From Adineta ricciae (Eukaryota; Rotifera; Eurotatoria; Adinetida; Adinetidae): a stretch of 64,000 bases of DNA. Where the stretch lies: contig CAJNOJ010000048.1 of assembly GCA_905250025.1 (NCBI GenBank), forward strand, positions 1 through 64,000. The letters run 5' to 3'. Position 1 is the stretch's first letter. Each line of letters opens with the position of its first letter. The position numbers and the translations under genes are program-made. Below the pieces are notes generated by a model. That model made no database searches, was not told the origin of the DNA, and was given only the letters and a program-made list of their open reading frames with translations. This document shows positions 28,599 to 40,502 of this stretch, in pieces.

Positions 28599-29467
28599 GC
28601 AGAAGCCTTTCAATTACTGCATACGATTATATGCAATGTTTTTATCTATAAAAAAAGGTAAAGCGTATATTCGTCCTATAATCAATTCTTCTCCGCCTTC
28701 GAAATGTATTTAGCCTACCAATCGAGTAATTAGTGTTACTTGTTTTACGAACACAAAGAACACTGTTATATATTACTGAATTTATGACTTCGACACGAAG
28801 ACTTCTTGTCTTTTAAGTCAGTAGCATAATCACCAGATAGTATTTTGTTCACTTGAATAGTTGTATTTCTTGAAAAATATTGTTTTAGTAGATAGTTGCC
28901 ACGAAAACAAAAAAAGCATCGTTTGACTAAAAGCATCCAATGAATGAAACTTACATGGACTAAAAAATAAAAAAGCAAACAAAAGGTTCCTTCATGCAGG
29001 GAAAAAACCCAAAGAACGAGATAAAAGTTAAAATACACTATCGCATGTAATGCATTACGGGTTATAAAAATAAAACCATTTCAAGAGAAAAAACCCTCAA
29101 CTACATTGGTTGCGGGTTTTTTTTCCATAGTGACATAATACTTATTTATTATCTGCCGCGTTCGTGCACAATTGCGGAGGTATTCTTATCGTAAATAAGA
29201 AAACACACAACGAGCTGAAAGGGGAAAAAGAAAGAAATCGGTAACAGTGTGTTTTTTATGTTTAGTAATAAGACATAGGCTAGTTTGTTGTATCGTTTTC
29301 ATTTCATTGAAATCGTAGGATGGGAAAATACCAATAATCTTCTCGTCCTACTCCATCACATTGTTATCGACAGAATTCAGTTTTTGTTGTTGCACATAAA
29401 GAATCAGTCAGACTATTTTCGTTTTTTTGTTTCTAGATCCTTCTATTTATTTGGTTTACTGGAAACC
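28599..29467. promoter_or_regulatory. Divergent intergenic region between the giant gene and coiled-coil gene 1
   Basis: About 870 bp separate the two divergent start codons, so both promoters should lie here. A splice-acceptor-like tract (pyrimidine run then TTTCTAG, AG at 29435-29436) precedes the right-hand ATG and could be the acceptor of a 5' UTR intron or of spliced-leader trans-splicing. No confident gene is seen; the open frame on the minus strand at 28766-29038 has no recognisable composition. A 14-bp hairpin is noted separately. Confidence 0.5.
29088..29122. repeat. A-rich/T-rich inverted repeat hairpin
   Basis: Arms 29088-29101 (AAAAAACCCTCAAC) and 29109-29122 (GTTGCGGGTTTTTT) are complementary with one mismatch and a 7-nt loop. 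It resembles an intrinsic terminator in shape, but in a eukaryotic promoter region that reading is not warranted. Confidence 0.6.
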
Positions 29468-32400
29468 ATGTCCGATAGTTCGTCGAGTGAAGACGATTCT
29501 GATGAAGACGCTATTGATGAGGAAGAACAGGAGCGACAAGAGGAAGATGCTCTTGCGCAATTGAACAACACAATAGAAGAATTATCAAAAGAAAAGGAAC
29601 GAGTAAACAGCGAAATACAAAAGCTTCAAGCTGAGCAAAGTTCTCTAAAAGGCGACGTTACTAAAAATGAAGCTCTTGTGACAGAATTACATGCAGAAGT
29701 CAAGCGTCACAAGGAAAAGTTGGCCGAAATTGAGAAAGAACTAAACGACTTGGAATCTCAGCGCGTTCATCTGGAAGAAGAACTCGAACAGCAAGAGCGT
29801 GTTCGTGAAGAACAACAACAAGAATTAGAGAAACAAATCGATTTATTAGAAACTTTACAAGACAAATTGGATGAACTTGAAGAAGAGAAAAAACGTTTGG
29901 AAGAACACCAAGAAGAACTTGAACGTGAAAAACAAGAAGTTGAACAAAAAATAGCTGAATTGCAACGAGAAATTCAACAATTGGAGCAAGAAATAAAAGA
30001 AATGTTGCAAAGAATTCAACAGCTTGAAAATGAAATCAAGCGTCTTCAACAGGAGATCGAACATCTTCAAGAAGATATTCGAGAGAACGAACGAAAAAGG
30101 CAAGAAGTTGAACAAAAGATTGAACAACTTGCACAAACAATTGTGAATTTGGAACGCGAACGTGATCGGTTAGAAACTGAAGTTGCTCGAATTGATGATT
30201 TAATCAAACGTATCGAACTTCTCATCGATATGAAACAAAACAATATTGAAGAATTTCGACAGTTACTAGCTGACCTACAACAAGAATTGCAGAAAGCGCA
30301 GCAACAACAGGAGCAAATTAAAAAAGAGATTGAACAATTGAATCGACAAGCTGTTCAAGTTCGAAATGAACTTAAACCATTGCAAAACCAGCTAAATCAA
30401 CTAAATCAAGAAATCGCTCGGCAACAAAATGAATTGAGAAAAGCTATTGAAGCTGCCGAACAAGCAAAGTAGACGCTTCGTTTTCTTCTTTTAAGTTGAA
30501 CAATCACTTCTTGTTTGTTCATTTAGACAAAAATTTAATCTTAAACAGCAAGAATCCACGAAACTTCAACAAGAGGAAAGACAATACACGTCACAAATTG
30601 AAACCAAACAGCAAGAACATACCAAACTTCAAGGAGAAAAGCAAAATCTAGAAGCTGAAGACAAAAGATTAAATGATGAATTAAAAGTATTGCAGAATAA
30701 TTTAAGGACCGCTGAGACCAATCTCGACAATTCCACGAGAAAGTTGATTGAAGATAAAAAACTTCTTCAACAGCGTGAAGAAGCACTTAAAACAGCTCAA
30801 CAGAAACATCGCAAGGCCGAAGATGATTTACGAAAACAACAGCAAGTTGTTACGGACCTGAAACGTGACTTACATCTTGCAAAACTCAAAGAGCAACAGT
30901 GTAAAGCCGAGGAGCAAAAAGCTCAGGCTGAAGTAACCTTAGCTGAGCAAACTCTACGAATGGAAGAGGCGAATTTGCGACTAGCAAAATTTGAATTACG
31001 GCTTGCTAAACTTGACACTAATCCTTCGCCAAATCTTGCTGCAAAAGAAGCGGCTGTACAAAAATGCCAAGCCGCTGTTCAAAAGGCGAGAAATGGTCTG
31101 AGAAATAGTAAAAATGCCCATCAGAAGAAGAAACAAGACCACGAACAAGCTCAAACAAATCGAAAGAAAGTTGAAGAGAAAGTTCAACAAGCAGAGAAAA
31201 ATTTGGAGGCGCGAAACACCGATGCCATCAATAAAAAGAAAGAAGTGGACACCGCTCAAAAGAATGTGACTGATCAAAAGAAAACGATTGAACAGACGAA
31301 TAAAAACATTGAAACTTATAGAAAACAACGCGAAGATCTTACAAAACAAAGTAAAGATAAAAGAACGGCCATAAACAACGTTAAAAATCAGATCAATACG
31401 AAGCAAAAATCAATGGAAGAAACACAAACTAAAATCAATGATTTAACCAAGAAGAGAACAGCCGTTACTCAAAAGAAAGCTCAAGTAGAAAGAGAATTGA
31501 CTGGTCTCAAAACCGAAAGAGATACGAAACTCAATGAGCAAACTCAAAAACAAAATAAACTCAATGAATCAAAACAAACTCAAAGAAATGTCAATGCACA
31601 AGTTGAACAAAAACGAGGAAGTGTCGCAAATTTTGAACGAAATATTACACAAAAGCAGCAAATGGAGAATGTCATCAAAGGAAAAATAAGCAACGCACAA
31701 GAAAATGTCAAATTAGCAAGTAAATCAATCATTGAACTGAAATCAGAGGTTCAACAGCAACGAACTCGTCGAGACACAACAGAGAAACAACGTTCGAAGT
31801 GTGAACAAGATCTACAATCATCGAAAGGTAAAATTGAAAGTTTAGAAAACGATAAACGACGACATGAAGAGGATCACAAACGGTTAGAGCGCGATATTGA
31901 GAAAAAACATCAAGATTTGGTTGAAAAACAAAATGATTGCCAACAGGTTCAATATAAAGTAGAACAAAATCGAAATGAAGTTCAAGCGAAACGCACTGAG
32001 TTTGAACAGCAGAAGCAAAGAAAGGTGGAATTAACAAGTGCTCTAAACGAAAACAAACGAAAAATGCGAGCAGCGGATTCAAAAATCAAAGAAACAAACA
32101 GAAAAGTAGATCGACAACAACGATTAAAAGAATCGGCCGAAAGTAAAGTTCGAGAAACTGAACAAAGTATCAAATCCAAGGAAAAAGAATTGGATCGGTT
32201 GAATAAAAACATTGTTACTATCGAGCAAAAGCGAACCGATGTGGAAAATTTACATCAAACGGCTTCTAAAAAGCGGGAAGAAGCAGAAGGAAAACAGACA
32301 CTTCTTAAAAATCGATTGGCCGATTGCGATGGAAAAATGGCTACACATCGTGCACAAGCGAATCGTGTCAGTCGAGATCTTATAACGAAAGAACGTGAAC

Positions 32401-32498
32401 GTTACAAACGAGAAAACAAGAATACTACATCTGACAAGAATATTAAAAAAGAAGTAAAAAAATCACGTACAAACGCGAATCGTCAACAGAAAACATAG
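29468..32498 (+). CDS. Long coiled-coil protein (island coiled-coil gene 1)
   Basis: Two exons, 29468-30468 and 30527-32498, joined across a 58-bp intron (GTAGAC donor, TTTAG acceptor, phase 2, splitting a Lys codon AA|A), give 990 residues. Start is the first in-frame ATG, in the good context ACCATGTCC. The N-terminus is acidic and serine-rich (SDSSSSEDDSDED). The rest is nearly continuous heptad coiled coil rich in Glu, Gln, Lys and Arg, ending in a basic tail. There is no membrane segment or enzymatic motif. The neighbouring gene at 36611-39629 is a paralog: same two-exon layout, intron at the aligned position and phase, matching blocks near the C-terminus (SIIELKSEVQQQ here, SIVELKADIQEQ there). 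Similarity to myosin tails or SMC proteins is compositional only. Probably a structural or scaffold protein; function unknown. Confidence 0.85.
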
Positions 32499-32629
32499 CA
32501 TTAAAGTAGGCTACTCAGACAATTTCATTCGATACCTATTTGTATTCGTTTACTCTCGAATAAAAGTCATTTTGCTTCTTTATGTGCAGCATTTCCTACT
32601 TTGATTTAAGTTCAGTTTTAGATAAACGC
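32499..32629 (+). promoter_or_regulatory. Short spacer with poly(A) signal and trans-splice-like acceptors
   Basis: The spacer between the two same-strand genes holds AATAAA (32559-32564), followed 24 nt later by a pyrimidine-rich acceptor ending GTGCAG (AG at 32588-32589), then TTCAG. This order is what an operon-type junction resolved by spliced-leader trans-splicing would look like. SL trans-splicing is known in bdelloid rotifers; its use here is inferred. Confidence 0.4.
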
Positions 32630-35600
32630 ATGTCGAGCGAGTTTCACTCGTTTATTGATTATGTGTCTCTTAGAAGATCTGACGATGACGACATCGAGTA
32701 TGATACGGATCGAATGGACGAAATCCGTAAGAGATTTGAAGAACTATACGAAGGTAAAAATATAGACGATGGCTGCGAACGACGCGATACCTTGGAAATC
32801 TTGATGACTGAATTGAAAATAATTAACGATGAACCTAATTTCAAATATCTTGATTTAGTTGTTCGACAGGAATCTGATGATGGGATTAAGATCGAATTAG
32901 GACAGATTTTTCAGCCTTCTACGGAAATGAGTGATCCAATTGATAGCTTTAGAAATGTAACGACAACACCGCCTGTTTCTGAATTACCAATAACAGTTGA
33001 ATCATCTTCCACACCATCAGCAGCAGCAACAACAACAACAACAGGGCCAGCAACCACACCAGCAGAAAAAACAGAAATCATCGACGATGTTATTTGTATA
33101 ATCCATCAAAAGAGTCTACCACGGGATGAAATTCAAGATTTTTTCAGAGAATTTCTGTTTTTAAAAGTTCAACCACCTCAGTAAGTTGCAAAGATATCTG
33201 TCACAATGCTATTTTTGTATTTTAGGCAACAATCAATTCCTCCTGAATTCGATGGCGAAGCTCATGAATTAGACAAGGGTACTATGTTGGATTTATTTAT
33301 TCGACAACAAATGTTAGATCGAGATTTAATTACATTTGTAAGTCCAAGAAGTCGTTTTCGTCTTGTTGATCCGATTAGTTTGACTGATGAATTTGATTCT
33401 TGGATATTCGATCATTTTCATGGTCTGATGGATCTTTGGCTAGCTATTGATTTGACAAATCAAAGAAAATTTCCCGAAAAATGGAAACTCAGTGCAACAG
33501 CGAATATAAAATATGCTATTGTCGAACAGTTACCATCGGCTGATGCTGAACAGACAAGGAAACATATTGAACGGCCAAGTACAAAACAATTGGAAGGTTT
33601 CATTCGAGATATTTGTCAAATTGAAGATAATGGTTTAGCTGATGTGTGGCTTAAAGCATTGAGAAAAAAAGAAAATATTGAAACCTACGCTCATTTAGCA
33701 AATCTCAACCAACAAGAATGGGAAAAGATTGATGAACTACCAATGAATGCGTTGAAGATAATAAAGTTTTATGTTGACAGAGAAAAGCAAATGACTGAAG
33801 AGCATAAAAAGAAAAAAGTTGCTGGTACCAATACGAGTAAGAAAGGCCCGGATCAGTTTGATAAAATTTTATCTTTGTTTGTGTAGCACAAAATGATTCA
33901 TATTCGAAATCAGAACTGCGTGCTAATTTACATATGATTAAGTTATACTTTGCCCGGCAAGTAGAAGATCAAGAAGGGGTTCCGACGCTTCCCAGATTAG
34001 AAAAATTCTGCGTTCAAACAGCATTTAAAGAAATGCGTGACGAAGGTTATGAAGATGACGGACTTTTCGATGAAATGCAACTATTCTTTCAGCCATTGAC
34101 AATCACGGACGATGAGTTATCTATTGATGCCGCAATCATATCGAGTGTGCTTCAGGCCGAATTCACGAAAATGGACCATTTACGAAATGAAATCAACACC
34201 TTAAATGACAAATTGGAAAGTAAAAAAACGGAGTTAAAAGCTACACAAAATGAATATACAGACTTAGAGACACAGCGAAATGAAAGTGTAGACTTTAATT
34301 CCAAAAGACCGCCTCCGAGTAATTTTCAAGAGAGAGCAGATCGAGCTCAAGAACGGACGGAAAAAGATAAAACATGGAAGAAAACGAAAGGCGATTATAC
34401 AAAAAAAATTCAGAATTTGGAGGACAATATCAAAGTAATTGAAACATCGATTGCCACTTTCCAAAAAGAACTCGACGAGGTGAAGAAAACTTCAGAAAGT
34501 CATAAAACAAAAATCGATCAAAGATTAGTGAAACCTCATCGAGGATTTATTATGTATGGCCCACCGGGTATGTAAGAGGTCGAACTCCACGCTAGAACTA
34601 AAACTCGAACTACTTTTACATTTAGGCACGGGAAAGTCAGTAATTATGAGTAAACTAGCAAAGAAAATCGGCATTGCTATGCTTGGACCACCACTCGCAG
34701 CTGGAGAACTTGAACGGCCTTATGTTGGTCAATCGGAAGCGATAATTTTAAGTCTTTGCATCCGCGGAAATCGCTTGCCTCATTTAATGTGTTGTGTTTC
34801 GATTGATGAAATCGATTCACTGGCTCCCAGGCGCGATGAAGATTCCTCTGAAGGCAAAGTTGCTAAAATCAGTGTTTTATTATCGGTGATTGAAGGCATT
34901 AAAGATGTACCTAATCTGATGTTCTTTTCGGCAACGAACCGTTTGCACATGATGGATGAGGCTTTTCTTCGCCGTATGTCAGGAAAATTCTTCGTTGGGC
35001 GGCCATCATCGAGTTCCAGAAAAAAAATTCTTAAAAGCATTCCAGATCACATCATAAAACCGGAAATTCGAGAAAACTTAGCCATAGCGACAACAAATTT
35101 CAGCGGCGCAGCTCTAAGGTAAATTCTATTTTTTAAAAGATATTATCAAATAAGGATATTTTAGCGCGTTGAGAAGTGCGATTACGGTTCATGATATCGC
35201 TGTGCGTCGTGTCAAACCAAACTATGAAATGCAAGAAAGTGAAGCATTATTACTAGCTGATAAAGTCGCTCAACAATTTCAATTATTTCTTGGTCTTGAC
35301 ACATTACCACGATTGATCTTACAAAATCTTTATGCACGGCAGCAATCATCGTCAAGAAGGGTGCAAACGCAAAGGGTTGGACTGCTCGATGAGTATCGTT
35401 TTACAGGAAAGATAATCATTAGTCTGGAGAAAAAGGAGAGATGCGTACGAATCGAAGGAATTCGGACAGAAGACGATGAACTTTATATTACTGAAGATAA
35501 TTTGAATGACACTGAACAGAACCTTCAACAACTACTTGAACGCATTACGAGTTATGGCAACGATCGTAATGTTCAATTGTTACAATTAATCGATTTGAAT

Positions 35601-36419
35601 TTACTTTCATCCAAAGGTGCATACGAAGAAAAGAAAATCTTCGAAACACTAAAAGAACGTTATGATGAATGTATCGCTTATAAACGTTCAATGATCGTCT
35701 ATGATCTGGACTCGTTAATTGGTGTAAATCGATCGGAGTCGGAATCATCCATGGGAACATCGATTAGTTCATCGGTCGTGAATCAAAGTATTTACACTTA
35801 CGTTGTCAGTCGTTTTCGAGAGGCGAAACTCGAAGCAAGTCAAGAGAATAAAAATGAAGTCAACGAACGATGGGCAATCGCTGTTTCACGTGATCAGTTT
35901 TTATTGAAAAAATTCGCAGCCGACGTTAATTTTACATTGACAGAAGATCAAGAAAGAGAGCAAGAAGAAGAAGAACGTCGATCCAAGGTCCCAATATTTT
36001 GCGCAAAGTGTCGAGACTATTATCTCGAAACCGAGAATAAAATGGGTGCTTGTACTTATCATGATGGCTTTGTCTACGATAATCTCTCGGACATTTTAGA
36101 TAAATACACTCCGAGTAAAGCAATTCAAATGCTGAACAAAGAAGAAGCAGCTCCATCGTCAGATGCAGCACAAAAGGATCAGGCAGACCGGAGAAAAACT
36201 CGATTAAAATATATATGCTGTTCGGCGACACTCCAAGTTGGCTCCGGTTTCAACGGTTGCCGGAAAGGCGAACATAACTTTGGTGATGAGGATGAGAAAA
36301 GGCAACATGCAGGAATGAAGAAGAAAGATCTAATTAGCAAATGGGAAGAAGTCTGTTTTTATAGTGATGATAATTGTCAAGCACATGATGAGCTGATGAA
36401 TTCTAGAGGAAGTCCATAA
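32630..36419 (+). CDS. AAA ATPase with coiled coil and C-terminal CHORD-like zinc motif
   Basis: Five exons: 32630-33180, 33226-33836, 33887-34567, 34626-35118, 35165-36419 (introns 45, 50, 58 and 46 bp), 1,196 residues. An in-frame ATG at 32582 lies inside a splice-acceptor-like tract, so 32630 is preferred; using 32582 adds 16 residues. Order: acidic N-terminus with a Ser/Thr/Pro linker; a small helical, SAM-like domain at about 304-370; coiled coil at about 478-602; one AAA module with GPPGTGKS near 610 (P-loop split by intron 3), Walker B CVSIDEID near 670, sensor SATN and FLRR arginines; helical region; Cys/His domain from about 1057 (CAKC, then GACTYHDG, CC, GCRKGEH), resembling a CHORD-type zinc fold. 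The AAA module is of the classic FtsH/katanin/NSF type. It sits between two paralogous coiled-coil genes. Role unknown; a remodelling ATPase of the same locus is the inference. Confidence 0.85.
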
Positions 36420-36610
36420 CGAAAGACATAATTCATGACACTTTTTTTTATTACAAATTCATAAGAGGCCTAGTTTCTTTCATCGAAATTTAAAGCTGGG
36501 TCTCGGTCATTTAGAAATATATAAATGAATCTAGTTCAACAAAAACACATTGACTCAAAATAATACATTTAGGGGAGAAGTTAATGGTAACAAAGGAGAT
36601 TTAAGCATAA
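36420..36610. other. Convergent 3' intergenic spacer
   Basis: This 191-bp AT-rich spacer lies between the tail-to-tail stop codons of the AAA/zinc gene (+) and coiled-coil gene 2 (-). It presumably holds both 3' UTRs. I see no further gene in it. Confidence 0.6.
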
Positions 36611-39600
36611 TTAAGATTTTTTCTTTCGAATGTGGTCACTTTTGTGATGAGATTTTGTTGTTCGCTCCTTTTCTTTCTCACGTAATTTGTTGTCATTAGT
36701 GGAGAGTTCGGAATAAGTTTTCAGTTCATGGTTTTTAAGTTCAATATCTCGGTCAATTAGATGAATTTGTTTCTTGCATTCAGACCTTTCCTGCTCCTTT
36801 GCATTCAATTGTCGATAACGATCAGCTTTTTCCACTGCAGCATTTTTCCAATGTTCTAAAGTTTGATTTTGTTCATCAGCATATATTTGATATTCTTTGC
36901 GAGTGGCGTCAACACTCTTGTTGACTTCGCCTAACTCTTCAGTTTTACTTTGAACATCTTCCGCTGCTAGTTTTAGCTGATCTTCAGCTTCTAGTTTTGA
37001 TTGAGTTTGTTTTTCAATTCGCGCATTTGTTTGTTTAAGAGACGAGTCGATTGTCCGGAGTTTTTCCTTGTTTTCATGAATTGAATTTTTCAAGGAGTTT
37101 TGTTTGGTTTCAAGCTGTGAACATTCAACTTTCTTTGCTTTTAGATTATCACGATGTTGATCACGTTTAGCTATCAAATCCTGTCGTTTATTTTGCTTTT
37201 CAATCAATTCTTGACGTTTTTCTGCTAACGTTTGATCTAATTTCTGTTGTTCATCTTGACTTGTCTTCATTAGATTGTTGAGTTCTTCTGCTTGTTGTTT
37301 TGTCGATTGATATTCTTTATCGATATTAGCTTTTTCTTTTTCAACAGATTTTTTACGCGTTTGTTGTTCTTGAATGTCAGCTTTTAATTCGACGATTGAT
37401 TTGTCGATCATCGCAAAATTTGCTTTAATATTGGTTATTTGTCCTTTCAGTTCATTGTCTTCTTTCTTTTTCGCTGTAATTTGATTTTCAGTGTCAAGAA
37501 TTTCTTTTCGTTTGCTTTCGATCTGCTTTTGAAGATCCGTCTGTTCGACTTTCATTTGTGTGATTTCTGCTGTTCTACTATTCAATTCATCAAGTTTAAC
37601 CCTTTTCTGCGTTTCGACATTTTGAATAGTTTGTTGTGCTTGTTGAACCCTTTCGCTGGCTACTTTTTTCTTCTGATCTAGGCTATTGAGATCGGATTTC
37701 ATACTATCAAATCGACGTTGCTGGTTATTAGCTGTTCGTTGTGCTTTCTCAAGCTCCTTTGCTTTATCTTTTTTAGATTTCTCTGTTTCCTTGAGTTTCT
37801 TCTGTGAATCTTGAAGTTTCTGATCTGCATCAATCACAGTTTTCTTCTGATCTTGGGCACGTTTGTCCGCGGACTCTAATTCACTTTTACGTTGACTTAA
37901 TTCAGACTTTTTTGTTTGAAGGCTCGTCTCTTCGGTTTTTAGTTGTTCTTCTGATGTTTTGACATTTGCTTTCGATTGTTCGTGATCCGTAATACGTTTT
38001 TGGAGAACTTCATGTTGACGTCGTAAAGATGCTTTTGCTCGTTCTAACGTGGATTGACATATTTGTACAGCGATCTCTTTGGCAACAAGGAGAGCCATAC
38101 CGATCAATGGGTTTACCACCATAGCTCTGATTATCAAGGTCAAAGCTGCACTTGCAGCTTGTAATAAAGTTTGTGCTGTTTGTACTGCCATTTCGGTTTC
38201 CTCAACTTCTCTTTGAGCTTGCTCCCGGGATAAATTGCATTTCACTTCTTTTTCCCGACTTAACTGCAGCGTTTGTGTACATCTTCTGACCTTTTCTTCC
38301 TGATTTCGTAGTTCACGTTCTGCCCGTCCATGCGCGGTCTTGGCAAGTAGTAATTCGCGTTCATATTGCTTGGAAATTTCTTTTTCAGCCTTCAGTTTAT
38401 CTTTACATTTATCTCGGTCACTTTCAGCTTGTGTAAAATTTGTTTTGATTACCGTTAGTTCACTATTGAGTTGTTGCTTCTCATCCTCAGATTTCCTCTT
38501 TTCCGTCTCAAGTCGAGTCACTTCTGATTGCTTTTTGCTCATTTCTTCTTGAATTTTGCTCTCTTCTTCTTGGAGCCGTGCAAATTCGCCTTGTTTCAAT
38601 CTAATTGTTTGACTACAATTGACGATTTTTTTTTATAATAGAGAAGAGGCTTTCGTCTTGAACTCACTTTAACCGTTCGACTATTTCATTACATTTTCTT
38701 AATGCAACTTCTTTTTCTCGTAGAGCTCTAGTCATTTGTTTCAACTGTTGTTGTAATGGTTGAAGCGTTGGTCGAAGATCGCGAAGTTTCGTTGTTAAAT
38801 TATTCATTTCTTTTTCAAGTTGTATCTGCTTTCGTTGTGTTTCTTCTAAATCTTTTCTAAGATCAAGTTTTAGTTGCTGCAGATTCTTTTCTTCATGTTC
38901 TTTCAATGCAATCACTTCTGTTATCCGTTGGACAAGCTCTTCTAATCGGTGTAATTCAGCATTTAAACGGTCATGTTCGCGTTCTAATTTTATTAGAGTC
39001 GTGGTAATTTCATCGATTTTCTTCTGTAACTCTTCGATTTTACGTTCAGATGCTCGAATTTCTTCTAAATTTTTCAATTCTTCCTCTGCACGTCTTAGTT
39101 CAGTTTCAATAGCTTGTAGCTCTTGTAAAATCGTTTGCAGTTCCTTTTCAACATTTTGTATCTCAATTTGTATCGCACTTAGTTGTTTATTAGCTTCCTC
39201 TTGTTCCCTTGCAAGTGTTTTATTCTCTTCTAAAATGTTGGATTTTTCACCTTCTTGTTTTTCATTTTTTTCACGTAATTTTTCCACAAGTTCCGTCTGC
39301 TTTTCAACTTGATCTTGTCGATTTTCCTGAGTTTCTCGTTGACGACACAGTTGATTTTCGATTAAATCACGTTTATCTTCTGCTGCACTCAAGTCTCCAT
39401 TAACCTTCGTTAATTTACCCTTACCCTGATGAAATTCATTATGTATACCATCCAAATGTTTGTCAGTTTTTTCTACGCCATCTTTAATAATTTGATGTTC
39501 AGCTTCGAATTTATTAAAGGCGGCCGATAAAGGAACTTTTCGAGCTTCTAAATCACGGATTTGATTTGTGAGCGTCGTTGTAGTTTGTTCGTGTGTTGCA

Positions 39601-39629
39601 GGATCGTCGTATATAACTTCTGTATTCAT
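36611..39629 (-). CDS. Long coiled-coil protein with a hydrophobic hairpin (island coiled-coil gene 2)
   Basis: Two exons, 39629-38668 and 38600-36611, with a 67-bp intron (GTGAGT donor; phase 2, Lys codon AA|A), give 983 residues. Start is ATG at 39629. It is a near-continuous coiled coil and a paralog of the gene at 29468-32498: intron position and phase coincide, and segments align across the whole length. Unlike its paralog it carries a hydrophobic stretch near the middle (around 38040-38170: ALTLIIRAMVVNPLIGMALL), long enough for a membrane hairpin or a buried helical pair. The paralog has LDTNPSPN at this point. The C-terminus is basic (HHKSDHIRKKKS). It may anchor a coiled-coil assembly to a membrane; that is inference. 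Confidence 0.85.
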
Positions 39630-40502
39630 TGTGTTTCCTATTTATCAAATGAGCATTTTTAACGAATTCTATATCACCTAGCGAAATCATACGAAAAGAA
39701 AAACACGCGAGAGAAAAAGTCGAAACGAAAGAAAATAGCATCGTAGTTGTGTTTTTCTTTGTCGCTCGATTCTTCTTTTCGTAGTTGTAAAAAAAACACA
39801 AGCACCTATTCCGATTTGATTATAGCGCCAAGAGATTTCAAAGTGATGCGTTTATTCCTAGCATTATCTTCTCTCAAACTTCATCGCCACTACGACAATC
39901 AACTTACTTCAAATCTACTAAAACTGCTAAAAAAATCTGCACTGTCTTTGGTCTCTTTCTTTCTTTCTTCTAAGTAACATTGATTGTGCAAGAACACAGT
40001 AGACAACAAATAAAAATGATGTCAATATGGGAAAAAACCATTGAAAAATGAGAAACATACTCGTGTAGTACAATTGGTGTTAAATAGGAATAAAAATTAG
40101 TTAGTAGTTGAAATGGATTAGCACCAATTATTATTATGAAGATGTAGGCTTTTTCTTATCGGATGATTTTATTTTTTGGTATGTGAAAATAAATACGCGA
40201 TAGTTTTTTATTACTTTTATCTCACTCTCTGGGTTTTTTCCCTCCACGAAGGAATTTTTCGTTAGTTTTCTCTTTCTTTCTGTGTACCTTTCATCCATTG
40301 GACGTTCCTCATTAAATAGTAGTTGTTGCACTTTACTTTTCTAGTTGGCCCAAGCTGATCAGAGGTAGTTTTTAATATTTTATGAATCAACAAAACAAAC
40401 TTCTCTGACGAATTTGTCATTGCTATAGTTTGTTGGCCATTGCTTCAGAATTCATTCTGCATTCGACAATTTCATTATAGATAAATAACTGTCGAAAACT
40501 TG
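39630..40502. promoter_or_regulatory. Divergent intergenic region between coiled-coil gene 2 and the VLIG-like gene
   Basis: About 870 bp lie between the divergent starts, nearly the same size as the other divergent spacer of the locus (28599-29467). A possible acceptor (TTTCATTATAG) at 40470-40480 precedes the right-hand ATG. Short open frames here lack coding character. No specific regulatory element was identified. Confidence 0.5.

Noticed and set aside
28766-29038. 90-residue frame on the minus strand
   Set aside because: Aromatic- and Cys-rich by AT composition, no homology recognised, and located in the divergent promoter region.
29088-29122. Rho-independent-like terminator
   Set aside because: Stem and T-run look right, but the context is a eukaryotic divergent promoter region, so it is kept only as an inverted repeat.
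29285-29467. N-terminal extension of coiled-coil gene 1
   Set aside because: The frame begins at a TTG; the first ATG is 29468 in a good context, and the extension has a different composition and contains an acceptor-like tract.
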